The position numbers were made by a program, and so were the translations under genes. From the NCBI GenBank assembly GCA_932294295.1, contig OW028573.1, positions 55,826,829 through 55,890,828 on the forward strand: DNA of 64,000 nt, read 5' to 3'. Positions 53,927-64,000 of this stretch are shown here, in pieces (position 1 is the first letter of the stretch; each line of letters begins with the position of its first letter). The notes beneath the pieces are model-generated. The model saw only the letters and a program-made list of their open reading frames with translations. It searched no databases and had not been told where the DNA came from. This DNA comes from Alitta virens (taxonomy: Eukaryota > Annelida > Polychaeta > Phyllodocida > Nereididae).

Positions 53927-56006
53927 ATGGCGAGTGCAGCGCCGAAATTTGAGTCGCCGGTGGAATATGTCCAGATCGATGGAGTGGTAAGCATTTTTAA
54001 GAATAAGACCGCTGTAAATCATTAAGTGGGAATCAGAGATGTAAGCGATGACAATAAAATTGCGAAATATGTCGAATGTGATTTCGAATAGCCCCCAATA
54101 TGTGACCGATGAATGAAACTGGGCGATAATAGGAAGAGCATGTTTCTGTGCTATTTGTGCTTGGTGCTACGAAATTCAGAATATGGCTTTATTGCTCTTT
54201 AGCGTGGGATTGACATCTGCGGCAGTTGTTGATATGTTTATTAGTTTTTAATTAAATGAATCGTATTCTGTAGACGTAGTGTTAAGGAAAATCCCATATT
54301 TGCTGTAAATTGTTGTTAAATGGTTACCCCTAACATCATTGACAGGTCTGCCAGTGTCTGTGTGTCAGTGTCACATTTTACCAGCTGGTGGATGTGTGAG
54401 GGATTTTAGATATACCATGGGGAGTTAAATTAATTGGCTTGTGCTGAAGATGCTTTTTTTTTTTTTTTTAGGTGGTAATGAAAATAATTAAACACTGCCA
54501 AGAAGAAGGATCTGGAGGTTCTGACTTGGTCCAAGGTGTGCTTTTGGGCTTGGTTGAGGGAAACCGTCTTGAGGTGACAAACTGCTTCCCTTTTCCACGT
54601 CACAGTGAAGATGAGGACTTTGATGAAGGTAATTGAAGATTTTAGTAATCTGTGTAAAAAACATGTTCAGTATAACTTGCAAAAAATTAATTGAGTAAAA
54701 TAAATTAAAAGGCAAATGTTTTGGTGACAATTCTGTGTTCAAAGATATAATATTGTGCATTTATTTCCAGTCGCGTACCAGATGGAGATGATGCGAAATC
54801 TTCGTCACGTTAATGTTGACCATCTTCACGTCGGATGGTATCAGAGTACATACTTTGGCATGTACCTCAACAAATCCCTTCTAGATTCCCAATTCAATTA
54901 TCAACACTCCATAGAAGAATCTATAGTACTGATTTATGGTAAGTTTAAAGACTAAAAAGTATAATTTGAATACACTTTTTAATTGTGATTTGCTTGGTCA
55001 TGGTGAATTTTATTTTATTTCACATGACAATTTATTGTTGCAGATCCTCTTAGAACTAGTCAAGGTCACCTAACGATAAAAGCGTTGAGGTTGACACCAG
55101 CCATGATGGAAATGTACAGAGAAGGAGACTTCTCTCCAGACTGGTCAGTACCTAATTAGTTAAAAGTTGCAATTCAACACTCAGTATTTTTAGTTGTCTT
55201 ATTAGTGGCCTGCACAAAATTAATGCTGTTCATAAATAATTATATTTAGAAATCGATTTGGATCTTGCTTTCAGTGTGAAGAAGTCGAAGATGTCCTTTG
55301 ATAACATGTTTGAAGAAGTTCCTGTCATTGTAAAGAACTCCCACCTTGTTAATGCCTTAATGTGTGAAATTGAAGACCAAACACCTGTTGATGACAAGTT
55401 TCAGCTTCTGGATCTTGCCACAGGGTTAGTATGTTTACACACTTTCTACTCTTGCTAATGATTAACAACTAACGTATGAATAATGTTTGAGACTGTTGCA
55501 TAGTTTCTCAATATATATTTTTTGTCTTGCAGCTCTGTTCTTGAGAAGAATCTCAGACTGCTGATGGAATGTGTTGATGAAATGAGCCAGGATGCTAACA
55601 AATTCTTCAACTACCAAAGACAAGCAGCCAAGCAAAACCAGGCTAAACAACAGTATCTGCAAAAGAGGGTAAGACAGTAACTGTTGTGTACTTATCAATG
55701 GAGGAATTAGCCATTCATTCATCAATTTTTATCTCAGCTGAGCATTTCATGCATAACTCATGATTTTCTTTTTTGTTTCAGCAACAAGAAAACAAGACGC
55801 GAGTTGACAGAGGAGATACCGCCCTCCCGGAAGAGGACATTAACAAACTCTTCAAACCTCTTCAGCCTCCTCCTCGACTGGACAGTTTATTATGTTCTGC
55901 TCAGATCAGTTGCTATTCTGATCAACTAGGAGATTTTGTTAAACAAAGTTTTGCTAAATTGTTTATGGCTGATTCTCTTCAAGCTGAGGAGGAATCACCA
56001 CTTTAA
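53927..56006 (+). CDS. EIF3H: EIF3H, eukaryotic translation initiation factor 3 subunit H
   Basis: Seven exons: 53927-53986, 54472-54628, 54771-54938, 55044-55143, 55275-55424, 55533-55668 and 55782-56006. All are GT-AG and in phase, giving 331 residues (human 352). The product is an MPN-domain subunit of the eIF3 complex, cytoplasmic, helping 40S recruitment and mRNA selection. The MPN domain starts at [20 protein letters not shown] (about residues 14-33), then [40 protein letters not shown] and [30 protein letters not shown] lacks the Ser and Asp of a full JAMM motif, so it is a catalytically dead MPN as in the family. Later blocks are [48 protein letters not shown] and a short C-terminus. 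The N-terminus is shorter than the human one. Confidence 0.97.
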
Positions 56007-56116
56007 GTGTACACTAAACCACCGCAGCACTGATTGACTCATAACTGGCCATTTTGGTGTTAGATTTAATGAAAGGTTCATTCTTATTCATGTATATATT
56101 AGCAGTTGTATTAAAA

Positions 56117-56122
56117 AATAAA
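56117..56122 (+). terminator. Poly(A) signal of EIF3H
   Basis: AATAAA about 110 nt after the TAA stop, followed by T/G-rich sequence (GCAGTGTTTTTGTTG) near 56140. Confidence 0.65.
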
Positions 56123-56159
56123 TTTATGGAATAGGTATTAGCAGTGTTTTTGTTGCATT

Positions 56160-57180
56160 TCAGAAGACTTTAATAATATAGTTTAAGTAGCCTGTAATTT
56201 TGCTCTCACAGATGCTAGCAGTATCTGACATTTCAGGTGCAAAAAAATTTTCAATCTTTCTAAAATCCAGCAACATTATGAATTTTCATACATTTCAGTG
56301 TTGTAAATATGAGAACAAAACATTATTAATTCTTTACTTTAAGATATATCTTAAACTGGTCGGTCACATGACCTGATCTCTCTGCTATCAGGGTTACAAT
56401 AAGGACTGAAACAGGATGGAAATTGGAAACAGCAATATCTGACCTATGGTCCTGGATAACAACTTGCTCAATATCATACAAGGAATACAAAACCACCGGG
56501 ATTAGGATATTGTACGCTGTTTGCAAAGCAATGTAGAGCATCAAACATTGAACTAATTTGTTCGGTCAGCAATATGATGTGCTGTGCGTACGTAGCAAAA
56601 TAGTGAAAGTGGGTCACTTCAATTTCCGGGGACCCTGAATATGCAAGGGTCCCTAGCAGTGCTGTCAACTCTTGAAACTGGATAGACCTTACAATTTTTG
56701 CCTTTTATCTAGCTGCATTTTAATACAATGGTAACAGGAGAATGATTCTGTGGACACACAGTAAAACAAATGGATAATATTACTTTAACTGCAACTATTT
56801 CTAAATTTCTTCACCAGTTGAAAATTCAACTTCTCCTTATAATATCTATGAATTGTATAATAATTTATAAGTTCAGTGAGTAGGTTAGATGCATACGCAA
56901 AATGAAAAGAATGACATACCAATATGCCTGTCTTTTACAGCGAAAAGAGCCAAAATATCAGTGATGACAACAGACTACTGCAATGAATTTTTTGTATGTA
57001 TTTTAAAATGTTTATCCATCCTTATACCCCATTCATATTATTAAAACCATTTTTCATGTTATAATCACAATAGAAAGCTGAGGGACCTTACAATGCACTG
57101 TTTCTGTGGAATGACCCATGTACTATACTGTCTACTTGTGTGTATTATTGACAACTCCGAGCCTCATGTAATGTTTCATT
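56160..57180. other. AT-rich downstream flank of EIF3H
   Basis: No gene or repeat family recognised. Short minus-strand frames at 56326-56668 lack domains. Confidence 0.35.
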
Positions 57181-57236
57181 GGTATGGAGTAGCTAGATGA
57201 GTTTCAGTCGACTGAAACTCAGTCTAGGTATGGAGT
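57181..57236. repeat. 24 bp palindrome flanked by a 10 bp direct repeat
   Basis: 57198-57221 is a perfect palindrome (half-site TGAGTTTCAGTC), and CTAGA/TCTAG just outside extend the hairpin. The direct repeat GGTATGGAGT at 57181-57190 and 57227-57236 flanks it like a target-site duplication. Perhaps a tiny hairpin insertion. Confidence 0.6.
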
Positions 57237-57724
57237 GGCGCAACGCTTGGAGGATTGGGTTAATAACTAACCATTAGGCATGATTTACATTGAGTGACTC
57301 AAGAAGGGTTATTACTGTTTTGACCATATGAAATACGATTGTATTCAAGTGACCACTGATAATCAGATTGTCATTGATGTCAGTTTGGTTGATCTATCAC
57401 TTTATTAGGAGATTGCCAGTGATGGAAGTTGGAAATGTCGGTCAGGGAACTCTTGCCCCAGTGGCCTGGCCATAGGATTGGCTTAGAAAATTTAAATAAT
57501 AACAATTCATGTAATTAGATTTCAAAAATATATATTTACTCAAATAATCAATAACTTGAATATAAAATATTTTAAATTGATTTAATAGTATAAGTATTAA
57601 ATTTTCTCTGTGTTATTGTCTGAATGGTATTTAATAAACATTGCACCAATCAGTCCAGAAGGAGTAGGGCATTCTTAAACTCATAGATGGTTATGATTAT
57701 TGACAATTGCTACATACAATTTTG

Positions 57725-58140
57725 GAGATTGGCACTGCATAAAAACTGGATGATGAAGGCAAACTCTGGTGAACGGCCATCATTCCATGGCAGGGCCATT
57801 ACATGGGTTGGCAGGCCATTCACCTGAAGATATGGCCCCAACCCTGGAAGGCTAGCTGGCCCTTTTGTGGAAAAGTTTGGCACCAAACCAGAAAGACTGA
57901 CCCCTTTCCATAAAGAATTAGCCCATGTGAGAGTGGCACCTTCACCTGCTGGTAGAAGCTTTGCCCAAGTGAGGAAGTTGGCTGGCCCCTTCACGGGTTC
58001 ACCGGAGAGATTTGCCCAGCTGGAACCTCAGAAAGGTTGGCACTGGTCATTGGCAGTGGTCAACACGGCAAAAGAGTCATTTCACTAAATAATGGCCCCT
58101 TCACCAAGTTAGTTGTAGCCACATGCAGTGTCAGTGGCCA
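57725..58140. repeat. Degenerate GGCC/TTGGC-rich minisatellite-like region
   Basis: Recurring words TGGCAGGCCATTCACC, GCTGGCCCTTTTGTGG, TGGCTGGCCCCTTCACGG and ATGGCCCCTTCACC, with TTTGCCCAAGT/TTTGCCCAGCT and TTGGCACCA/TGGCACC. Open frames on both strands (57710-57994 minus, 57867-58088 plus) come from this periodic composition. Confidence 0.45.
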
Positions 58141-58149
58141 AACTTGTAG

Positions 58150-60149
58150 CTTCTGTGTACCTACAGTATCAATAGCCCAATTTATGGACAGTTCACCTGA
58201 CCTTGAACCAAAATTGCTAAGGCTACCTTTAAAAATCAAAATATTGTAGTGTAAAAGTCCAAAATAAAGAACTACATATTTAGCAATGTCATCGAGATGT
58301 GCTGCTTAAAGTTACCACTTATCGGGCCCGTAACCTGATTTACAAAGCAAGATCTAGTCTCAGGAAGACTGGCCAACTGCAAGATGAATTTGACTAAAAT
58401 AATGACCGATGAAGATGCAATTGAACGCGAAAAATACAATACAGATCTAACTCTGCAAGGGATTTTCACTCACCAGCTATTGAAAGCTCGGCAGTATAAG
58501 AAGAATAATTAAGTGACTGCTGGTCCTATGATGGACGCATATAGTTGTGAAAGACGAAAAAAATATATTTGTGTCAATTGAAAGTCAGTCGGACCTTGCT
58601 ACATGTGTTCTCACTCAGTGATGCTGCCCAATTAGTCAGGAAGCCAAGGGTAAAAAAATTAACTTGATCTGACAGGGCGAGGTATACTTTTGTATAATAC
58701 ATTTTTGGATTCTAGTGAAGCTCAGAAAATTCTGTTATATTTCCGAGTCTCTACCTTTGAAGCACTACTCTTAATTTCTATTGAAATACAAAACACTATA
58801 ATAAATGTTAACATGGTACTAGGTATTCCTCCAAGAAATCATACATATTTGCGTTGGCAAAACTATTTACAAGTTCAGTTTTAAGTTCAGGTTTTCATTT
58901 AATATTGAAAAACCATTCATCAAATTAGAGCCTATTTTCTAGGCTGTAACGTTAATACAGATACACAATTATGCTAATACATTACAAAGTATTGTTCCCA
59001 TTAAACAATATATTATCATGGATACGAAACATACTGGAACGCACAAGAAAATAAACCAAATAGTTATCCTATGTCAAAATGGCATTTATCAAATTAAATA
59101 ATATTTTCTAGATATTTATTTAGATACACATATACATATCTACTATTGTACCGCAAAGTATAGTAACAGAAAATCTCATGTTATTATGAAGACAAAGCGT
59201 ATGAAATGCATATGAAAATGGGTTGAATTCACTTGTCAAAAGACTTGAATATTGCCTGGACCTGGAAAATATAGATTGAAAAGTTGTCATGTGGAAAGCT
59301 AAGTTGGACAGTTTTCTGTACAATTGTCTTGGACTGACTTCCATCAAAATATCCACAAGTACCCTATTAAAATCTGTGAGAGGAGGCAAAAATGGGTTTG
59401 CGCAGGTGAACATTATAAGATGCAGATTAAAGCTTTTTTTTGTTTTTTGGGTCGTAGTGAATGTTCACAAATCCTCATTTCGGGCATCAAACAAAATTCG
59501 TTGAAATGTATCAAGGTCCTATAAATTTGTTCTCAGGCCTGTTGCATCAGTTACCTTGAGTGACACTTGCTGAAGAATGTCTTGTCAAAAGAATGTTGAA
59601 GCAATTGGTCCATGATCCAGCAACTTTGTGTGCCAGCCCGGCTGCACTGACATACAGCTGTTAGAAAGGATATGTCAACGCGATGTCATGAACTGGTCAC
59701 CCCAGTGTTTTGGTTAACTGCTGAAGCATTTATTAGATAGGCATATATTCATCATTTTTGTTCTAACGCAAGGTCTCAGATTCCTGAGTGATGCATGATA
59801 CATGTACAGTACTACAATATCTGTGTCTGTGGCATCTCTTAAAGTAGCATATTGTTCTAAAGTGAAGGTAGTATGAGCAATGAACCATATCTTCCCGTAA
59901 CTGGACAGCTTTGTCAGATTCTTTGAATGTCACCTCTAGAATAACATGATTATTAAATGCCAGAGGGATGATCGAGTGATGCTGTCTTTTTGTAAAGTAT
60001 GCTGAATTTAACTGTAGCCCATTGGCCTTGTTCACTGGATTTGTTATGAGTGATATCCATTCTGGCATAGTTAACTTTACTTCTGGTAAATAGTTCTCCC
60101 TTTTTCTCTTTAACCAGTTTTTAATCTTATTTCAACCTTTTGAAACATC
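58150..60149. other. AT-rich intergenic DNA, nothing recognised
   Basis: Several chance frames (for example 59120-59413 and 59763-60068, minus) lack domains and splice support. Confidence 0.35.
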
Positions 60150-61720
60150 TATATGTATGTATGTATAATTTATTTAAAGTCGTATATGGTCAGATTACAT
60201 GGTAATCAAAGTTACAAACTTCTGTACGACAAAAAATAAAATAAATAAAAATGGAAATAAATAAATAAATTCAAAAAGTAAGAAAAGTCTTTAAATCAAA
60301 GAGTCCGTCAAATATGTGATGCCAGGTTCATATCATGTATCCTTGTCGGTATAAATTTCCGTAGTTTAATATTCATCTTCCGATCCTGCACCTGAAGGTA
60401 AAAATAGATTGATTGTAGTGCTATTCCCTTTTTGACCAACTGATTGATAAAATTAACAATTGAGTTCTTAAATAGCAGTTTCACGATATAGTAGCCATTT
60501 AGTGATAGCTGTTTTAAAGGTGTTGAGTGAGACGCTTCTTTTGATCTGCACTGGGATGTTTTTCCAAAGTTTTGCCCCATGATACCTAAAACTATTCTTC
60601 CCGTATGTGACTGTATTGAAATGTGGAAGTGACATTCTTTCATTGTCTCTCATTTCATACTGTGAGTTTTGAGCATTAAATATATCAGAGACATATTGTG
60701 GTGCCATACCTTTTTTAACTTTATATAGTAATATAGCAGCATTTTTAGTACATCGTTTATATACACTAAGTTGCATTTCTTGATTACAGATTTCTTCATA
60801 ACTTAATTGGCCTTTATTTGTGACAAATCTAAGTGCACGTTTGTTTGTTCTTTCTAGTTTGTCAATATTCGTTTTGTTTGAAGACATCCAGACCACTGAG
60901 CAGTAGTTAAAATTGCTGCTAATGAAGCTGTTGTATATAATCTTTTTTGTCTCTTTGTCAAGATAGTGTTTAGTTCTTTTCAAAGCATTTATCTGTTTTC
61001 CTGTCTGCTTGCATACCTCATCAATATGTGAACTGAATTTCAAATCCATATCCAACTGTACTCCAAGTATATTTATTGATGTGGATGCTCTAATCTCAGT
61101 TTCACATACCATAAGAGAGTTGTTGCTTAGGTTAGTATTTCTACTCAGAAACATTAACTGAAATTTACTGGCATTTGCTTTCATGCTGTTTGATTCAAAC
61201 CATTTCAAGGCAGTTATGCAATCCTTGTGTAATTTTTCATTTAGAACTACTACATCATTGTCTGTACAGCGTAATTATAGATATTACTGTTGAGTTTAAG
61301 AAATAGAAAGTCATTGATAAATGTATTGAATAAAAGTGTTCCTAAAATGGAACCTTGTGGAACACCTTTAATGTTATAAACCCAGTTAGATAGTGTTTCT
61401 CCTATTTTCACTCGTTGTTGCCTATGCATTATGTAAGATTTCATGAGTTCACAGGAATTCAAATCAAATCCATATGCCGACAATTTAGCCCATGTGGCAT
61501 ACAATCAAAGGCCTTTGAAAGATCAATTGCAATTACTCCTAACATTTGCCCCCTATCAAGAGATTGTCTAATATCTTCTGTAAATCTAACTAATAAATCT
61601 TGACAGCTATAACCTTTCCTGAAACCTGATAAGTACATGTAAAACAATGTATTCATATACTCGTATATTTATACAGAGGTGTAATGTTTGCTTTCTTCAT
61701 TTGGAATGGAAATGTATTTT
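60150..61720 (-). mobile_element. Degraded CR1/Jockey-type LINE, 5'-truncated
   Basis: Minus strand, 5' to 3': SGFRKGYSCQDLLVRFTEDI and MLGVIAIDLSKAFDCMPH (61656-61459), YIMHRQQRVKIG and GVPQGSILGTLLFNTFINDF (61504-61250), then after a frameshift at the catalytic box the long frame 61208-60468 with ANASKFQLMFLSRNTN, INILGVQLDMDLKFSSHI and LWKNIPVQIKRSVSLNTFK. The YADD box is broken (YAV then a shift near 61270). The tail ends AAATAAATTATACATACATA near 60150. Target duplications not found. Confidence 0.85.
60468..61208 (-). pseudogene. LINE RT thumb/C-terminal domain
   Basis: A 246-codon intact piece covering the region after the RT catalytic box, with KWFESNSMKANASKFQLMF, FNYCSVVWMSSNKTNIDKLE and FRYHGAKLWKNIPVQIK, all typical of CR1/Jockey-superfamily C-terminal parts. 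It belongs to the element at 60150-61720 and is not a host gene. Confidence 0.85.
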
Positions 61721-62745
61721 CTAATATGCATCTATTTATTAACTGTGTAAGTGGCTTCACCAGTGCACTACCTAACATTTTGATGAATTGAGCAGGGAGA
61801 TATTGGAGGGGTTTAGGGTCGTTGAAGTTAACAACATTTTAATTTATAAGGTCATAAATGTCTGACTATGGTGTGGATATATAAGTATGGCTAGAGACAT
61901 TGGGGAGTGCCACCTTTGATTCATGTGGCTATGTGAACATAATGGTTCTTCAAGAGGAGCTAAGTTCATTGCATGTCATTAAAATCACATATGTACTTGT
62001 ATGTGCCAAGCAATGCTAGTCACTGAACTATCTACTACAACAGAGGCGTGAACTTTGCATGTTCAGTAAGGAGCAGTATCTTGCACCATTGACACTCTGT
62101 GTCACTCTATATTTCTCCTCCAATGTCTCCATATATTCCTTAGCTTTGTGCTACTTCAAAGCTTGCCAAACTGTGAGACTCCCTCATTCATAAGTATAGA
62201 CTTCACTTTCTACATCTAGTTTTTTTCCCTGTACACTTGCTGACCATACTTAATTATTCATCTATACCATAGCCAGACATGAATGCCTTATTATACATTG
62301 TTATAGATTAACCCTATAGATACCCTATATCCCCATCGAAAGTCTGAGATGGACTTCTTGACTCCCAAGTTGACCATTGACTGTGTCGTTCTTCTAGAAG
62401 AATTTGAAAATCTCTGCTTGGAAATTTTTGAACAGATTTTTGGTTTTACAATAAATTTTAATATATGTGTACCAATAGTTATGAAAATAATAATATCAGT
62501 CTCCAATGATTGACTTAAAGGTCTGTTTTGTCTATTTCTGCATTAGTCGCCAAATATTAAAGCTCCTATGCTCTGAAAATGCAGAATGAAAGCCAATGCT
62601 TCTTTGAAGTACATCACAAGAATTCGTGGTGTAGTAGAAAAATATTGAATTGATTCACTTGTCTCTTGAATGACAATGGCAAAAAAAAATTCAGAATTAT
62701 TCCCTTTGACCGTTGAGAATCAACGTGCAAAATGGTCTCGCCATT
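61721..62745. other. Spacer between two LINEs
   Basis: No gene or clear repeat seen. The 61721-61830 part may still belong to the LINE (minus-strand reading near FIKMLGSALVKPLTQ), heavily decayed. Confidence 0.35.
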
Positions 62746-63995
62746 CATGTGAGGAAGCATTATGTTCTTTATATAAATGACTTGTGTAATATTTCACCTA
62801 AAATTCTTCCGATTTTATTTGCTGATGATTCAAACTTGTTCTTTCTGGGAGGAAATTTTTTAATGAAATTATTGATGCTGTAAATCAGGAGTTAAATAAA
62901 GTATATGAATGGCTTAAGGCCAATAAGCTTTCCCTTAATATAGCAAAACTAACTTCATCATATTTAGCCTCTGTCGGAGGCAGAATAATCTCACCAGTCA
63001 AGACATTAAGATTAATGGTAGAAATATTCATTATTGACTCAAAATTAAATTGGGCTGAACATATATCTAGGGTGAAAAAAAAAGTATCTCAGGGGTATGG
63101 GATCATTTGTAAGGCAAGAAAACTATTGAAAAAAGAAACTTTAATCACACTTTATTATTACTTTATTTATCAATACTTTATTTATTGCATTGAAAAATAC
63201 ATATAGATTCACTTTTAAAGTTACAGAAACGCATAATTCGTTCAATTGGTATATCAGATTTTAGAGCTCGATCATACAGCTCCACTTTCCTTATAATTAA
63301 GGTCGTTACCATTATTTAAAGTGTTAATCTGCCATGTTCTTATATTATAAAGCATATTATTAACTGCTACCAGTAAGCTTTGATAATATGTTTATTTTAA
63401 ATAAAGAAATGCATAATTATCATACTCGGTCCAGTAGACTATATCAATTACCATTAATGAGATTGTCAAAATTACGAAAGTATTCCTTTTATTTACCTAA
63501 AATTTTGAATTTATATACAATGATATATTTTCATTTAAAAAGAACATTAAAAACAATTTATTATATCATAATGTGCCGCCAACCTTGAAAGATTATATAT
63601 ATGATTTGTTTCATATATGAAACGTTTATCTCTTTTTAATTATCAATAATTGCATTGTACTATTGTTTATCTAATTGTGTTGATTAGTTGAACTTAAATC
63701 TATGTTTCTTGTAGTTGGTTATCATTTAGGCAGACTAAACTTTTTTGCCATTACATTGTCTTGTTAGTGTTTTGAATTAATAATTAATAATCCTTTGCAC
63801 TTTGTACCCTTGACATAATTTCATTGAATGTAATTTGTATTGCGCTTCAGCGTCTATCCCAGGCACTCCCATTAATTGATCTTATTGTAATTATTTAATT
63901 AACATGTACTTTCTGTTGATGTTTTGTTTTGTTTAAGTACATGTAATAATGTGTAGTGCTGTGAGTGTAAATAAAAATTAATTAATTTTGAATTT
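62746..63995 (+). mobile_element. Degraded LINE, RT to 3' end
   Basis: Plus strand. YINDLCNISPKILPILFADD (62778-62837) gives the RT catalytic box (FADD). It is followed, with frameshifts, by LNKVYEWLKANKLSLNIAK, DSKLNWAEHISRVKKKVSQG, LLKKETLITLYYYFIYQYF, MHNYHTRSS and a 3' UTR with GCGCTTCAGCGTC, ending in AATAAAAATTAATTAATT at the window edge. It is more AT-rich and more decayed than the 60 kb element, and belongs to the same superfamily but another family. Confidence 0.8.
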
Positions 63996-64000
63996 GAAGT

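Noticed and set aside
57710..58088. Two opposite frames with repeated GPF/LAGP-type segments
   Set aside because: Artefact of the degenerate GGCC-rich repeat.

Overview
This looks like nuclear DNA from an animal, most likely a marine invertebrate on the deuterostome side (echinoderm- or hemichordate-like). The evidence is intron-rich genes with GT-AG junctions, AT-rich intergenic DNA, many decayed non-LTR retrotransposons, MITE-like elements and microsatellites, and a UTP23/EIF3H gene pair that I recall being neighbours in vertebrates too. The species assignment is an inference. Most long open frames here are chance frames in repeats or non-coding DNA. The real genes are built from short exons that I joined by splice site and reading phase.

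Layout. (1) 3.4-5.06 kb, minus strand: a small three-exon gene for a secreted 70-residue peptide precursor (TATA box, signal peptide, three Lys-Arg sites). Its second and third coding exons belong to an array of about six tandem copies of one exon, most of them decayed. I do not recognise the family, and it is the best candidate here for something undescribed. (2) 6.1-9.24 kb: a degraded Jockey-superfamily-like LINE inserted into one copy of a local duplication. (3) 9.7-15.7 kb: non-autonomous DNA elements, namely a 1.13 kb terminal-inverted-repeat element carrying two minisatellites, a TA-flanked mariner-like MITE, and a 2.6 kb nest of direct and inverted repeats. (4) 16-37 kb: no convincing gene; microsatellites, LINE and Penelope-like fragments, foldbacks, and several GC-richer blocks that could be regulatory. 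(5) 37.2-47.4 kb, minus strand: a six-exon gene with perfectly matching intron phases encoding at least 338 residues, family not recognised. Its introns hold a tRNA-Thr(AGT)-like gene and two enhancer-like blocks. (6) 48.6-53.65 kb, minus strand: UTP23 in three exons. (7) 53.93-56.0 kb, plus strand: EIF3H in seven exons, head to head with UTP23 across 273 bp. (8) 56-64 kb: AT-rich flank, a palindromic mini-insertion, a GGCC-rich degenerate repeat and two decayed LINEs.

How the genes relate: UTP23 (18S rRNA processing) and EIF3H (translation initiation) are both housekeeping ribosome/translation genes and probably share one bidirectional promoter with an inverted pair of YY1-like motifs and a CACGTG palindrome. 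The unrecognised six-exon gene lies tail-side of UTP23 in the same orientation. The gene-poor 17-43 kb stretch would fit a regulatory landscape, but this cannot be shown from one sequence.
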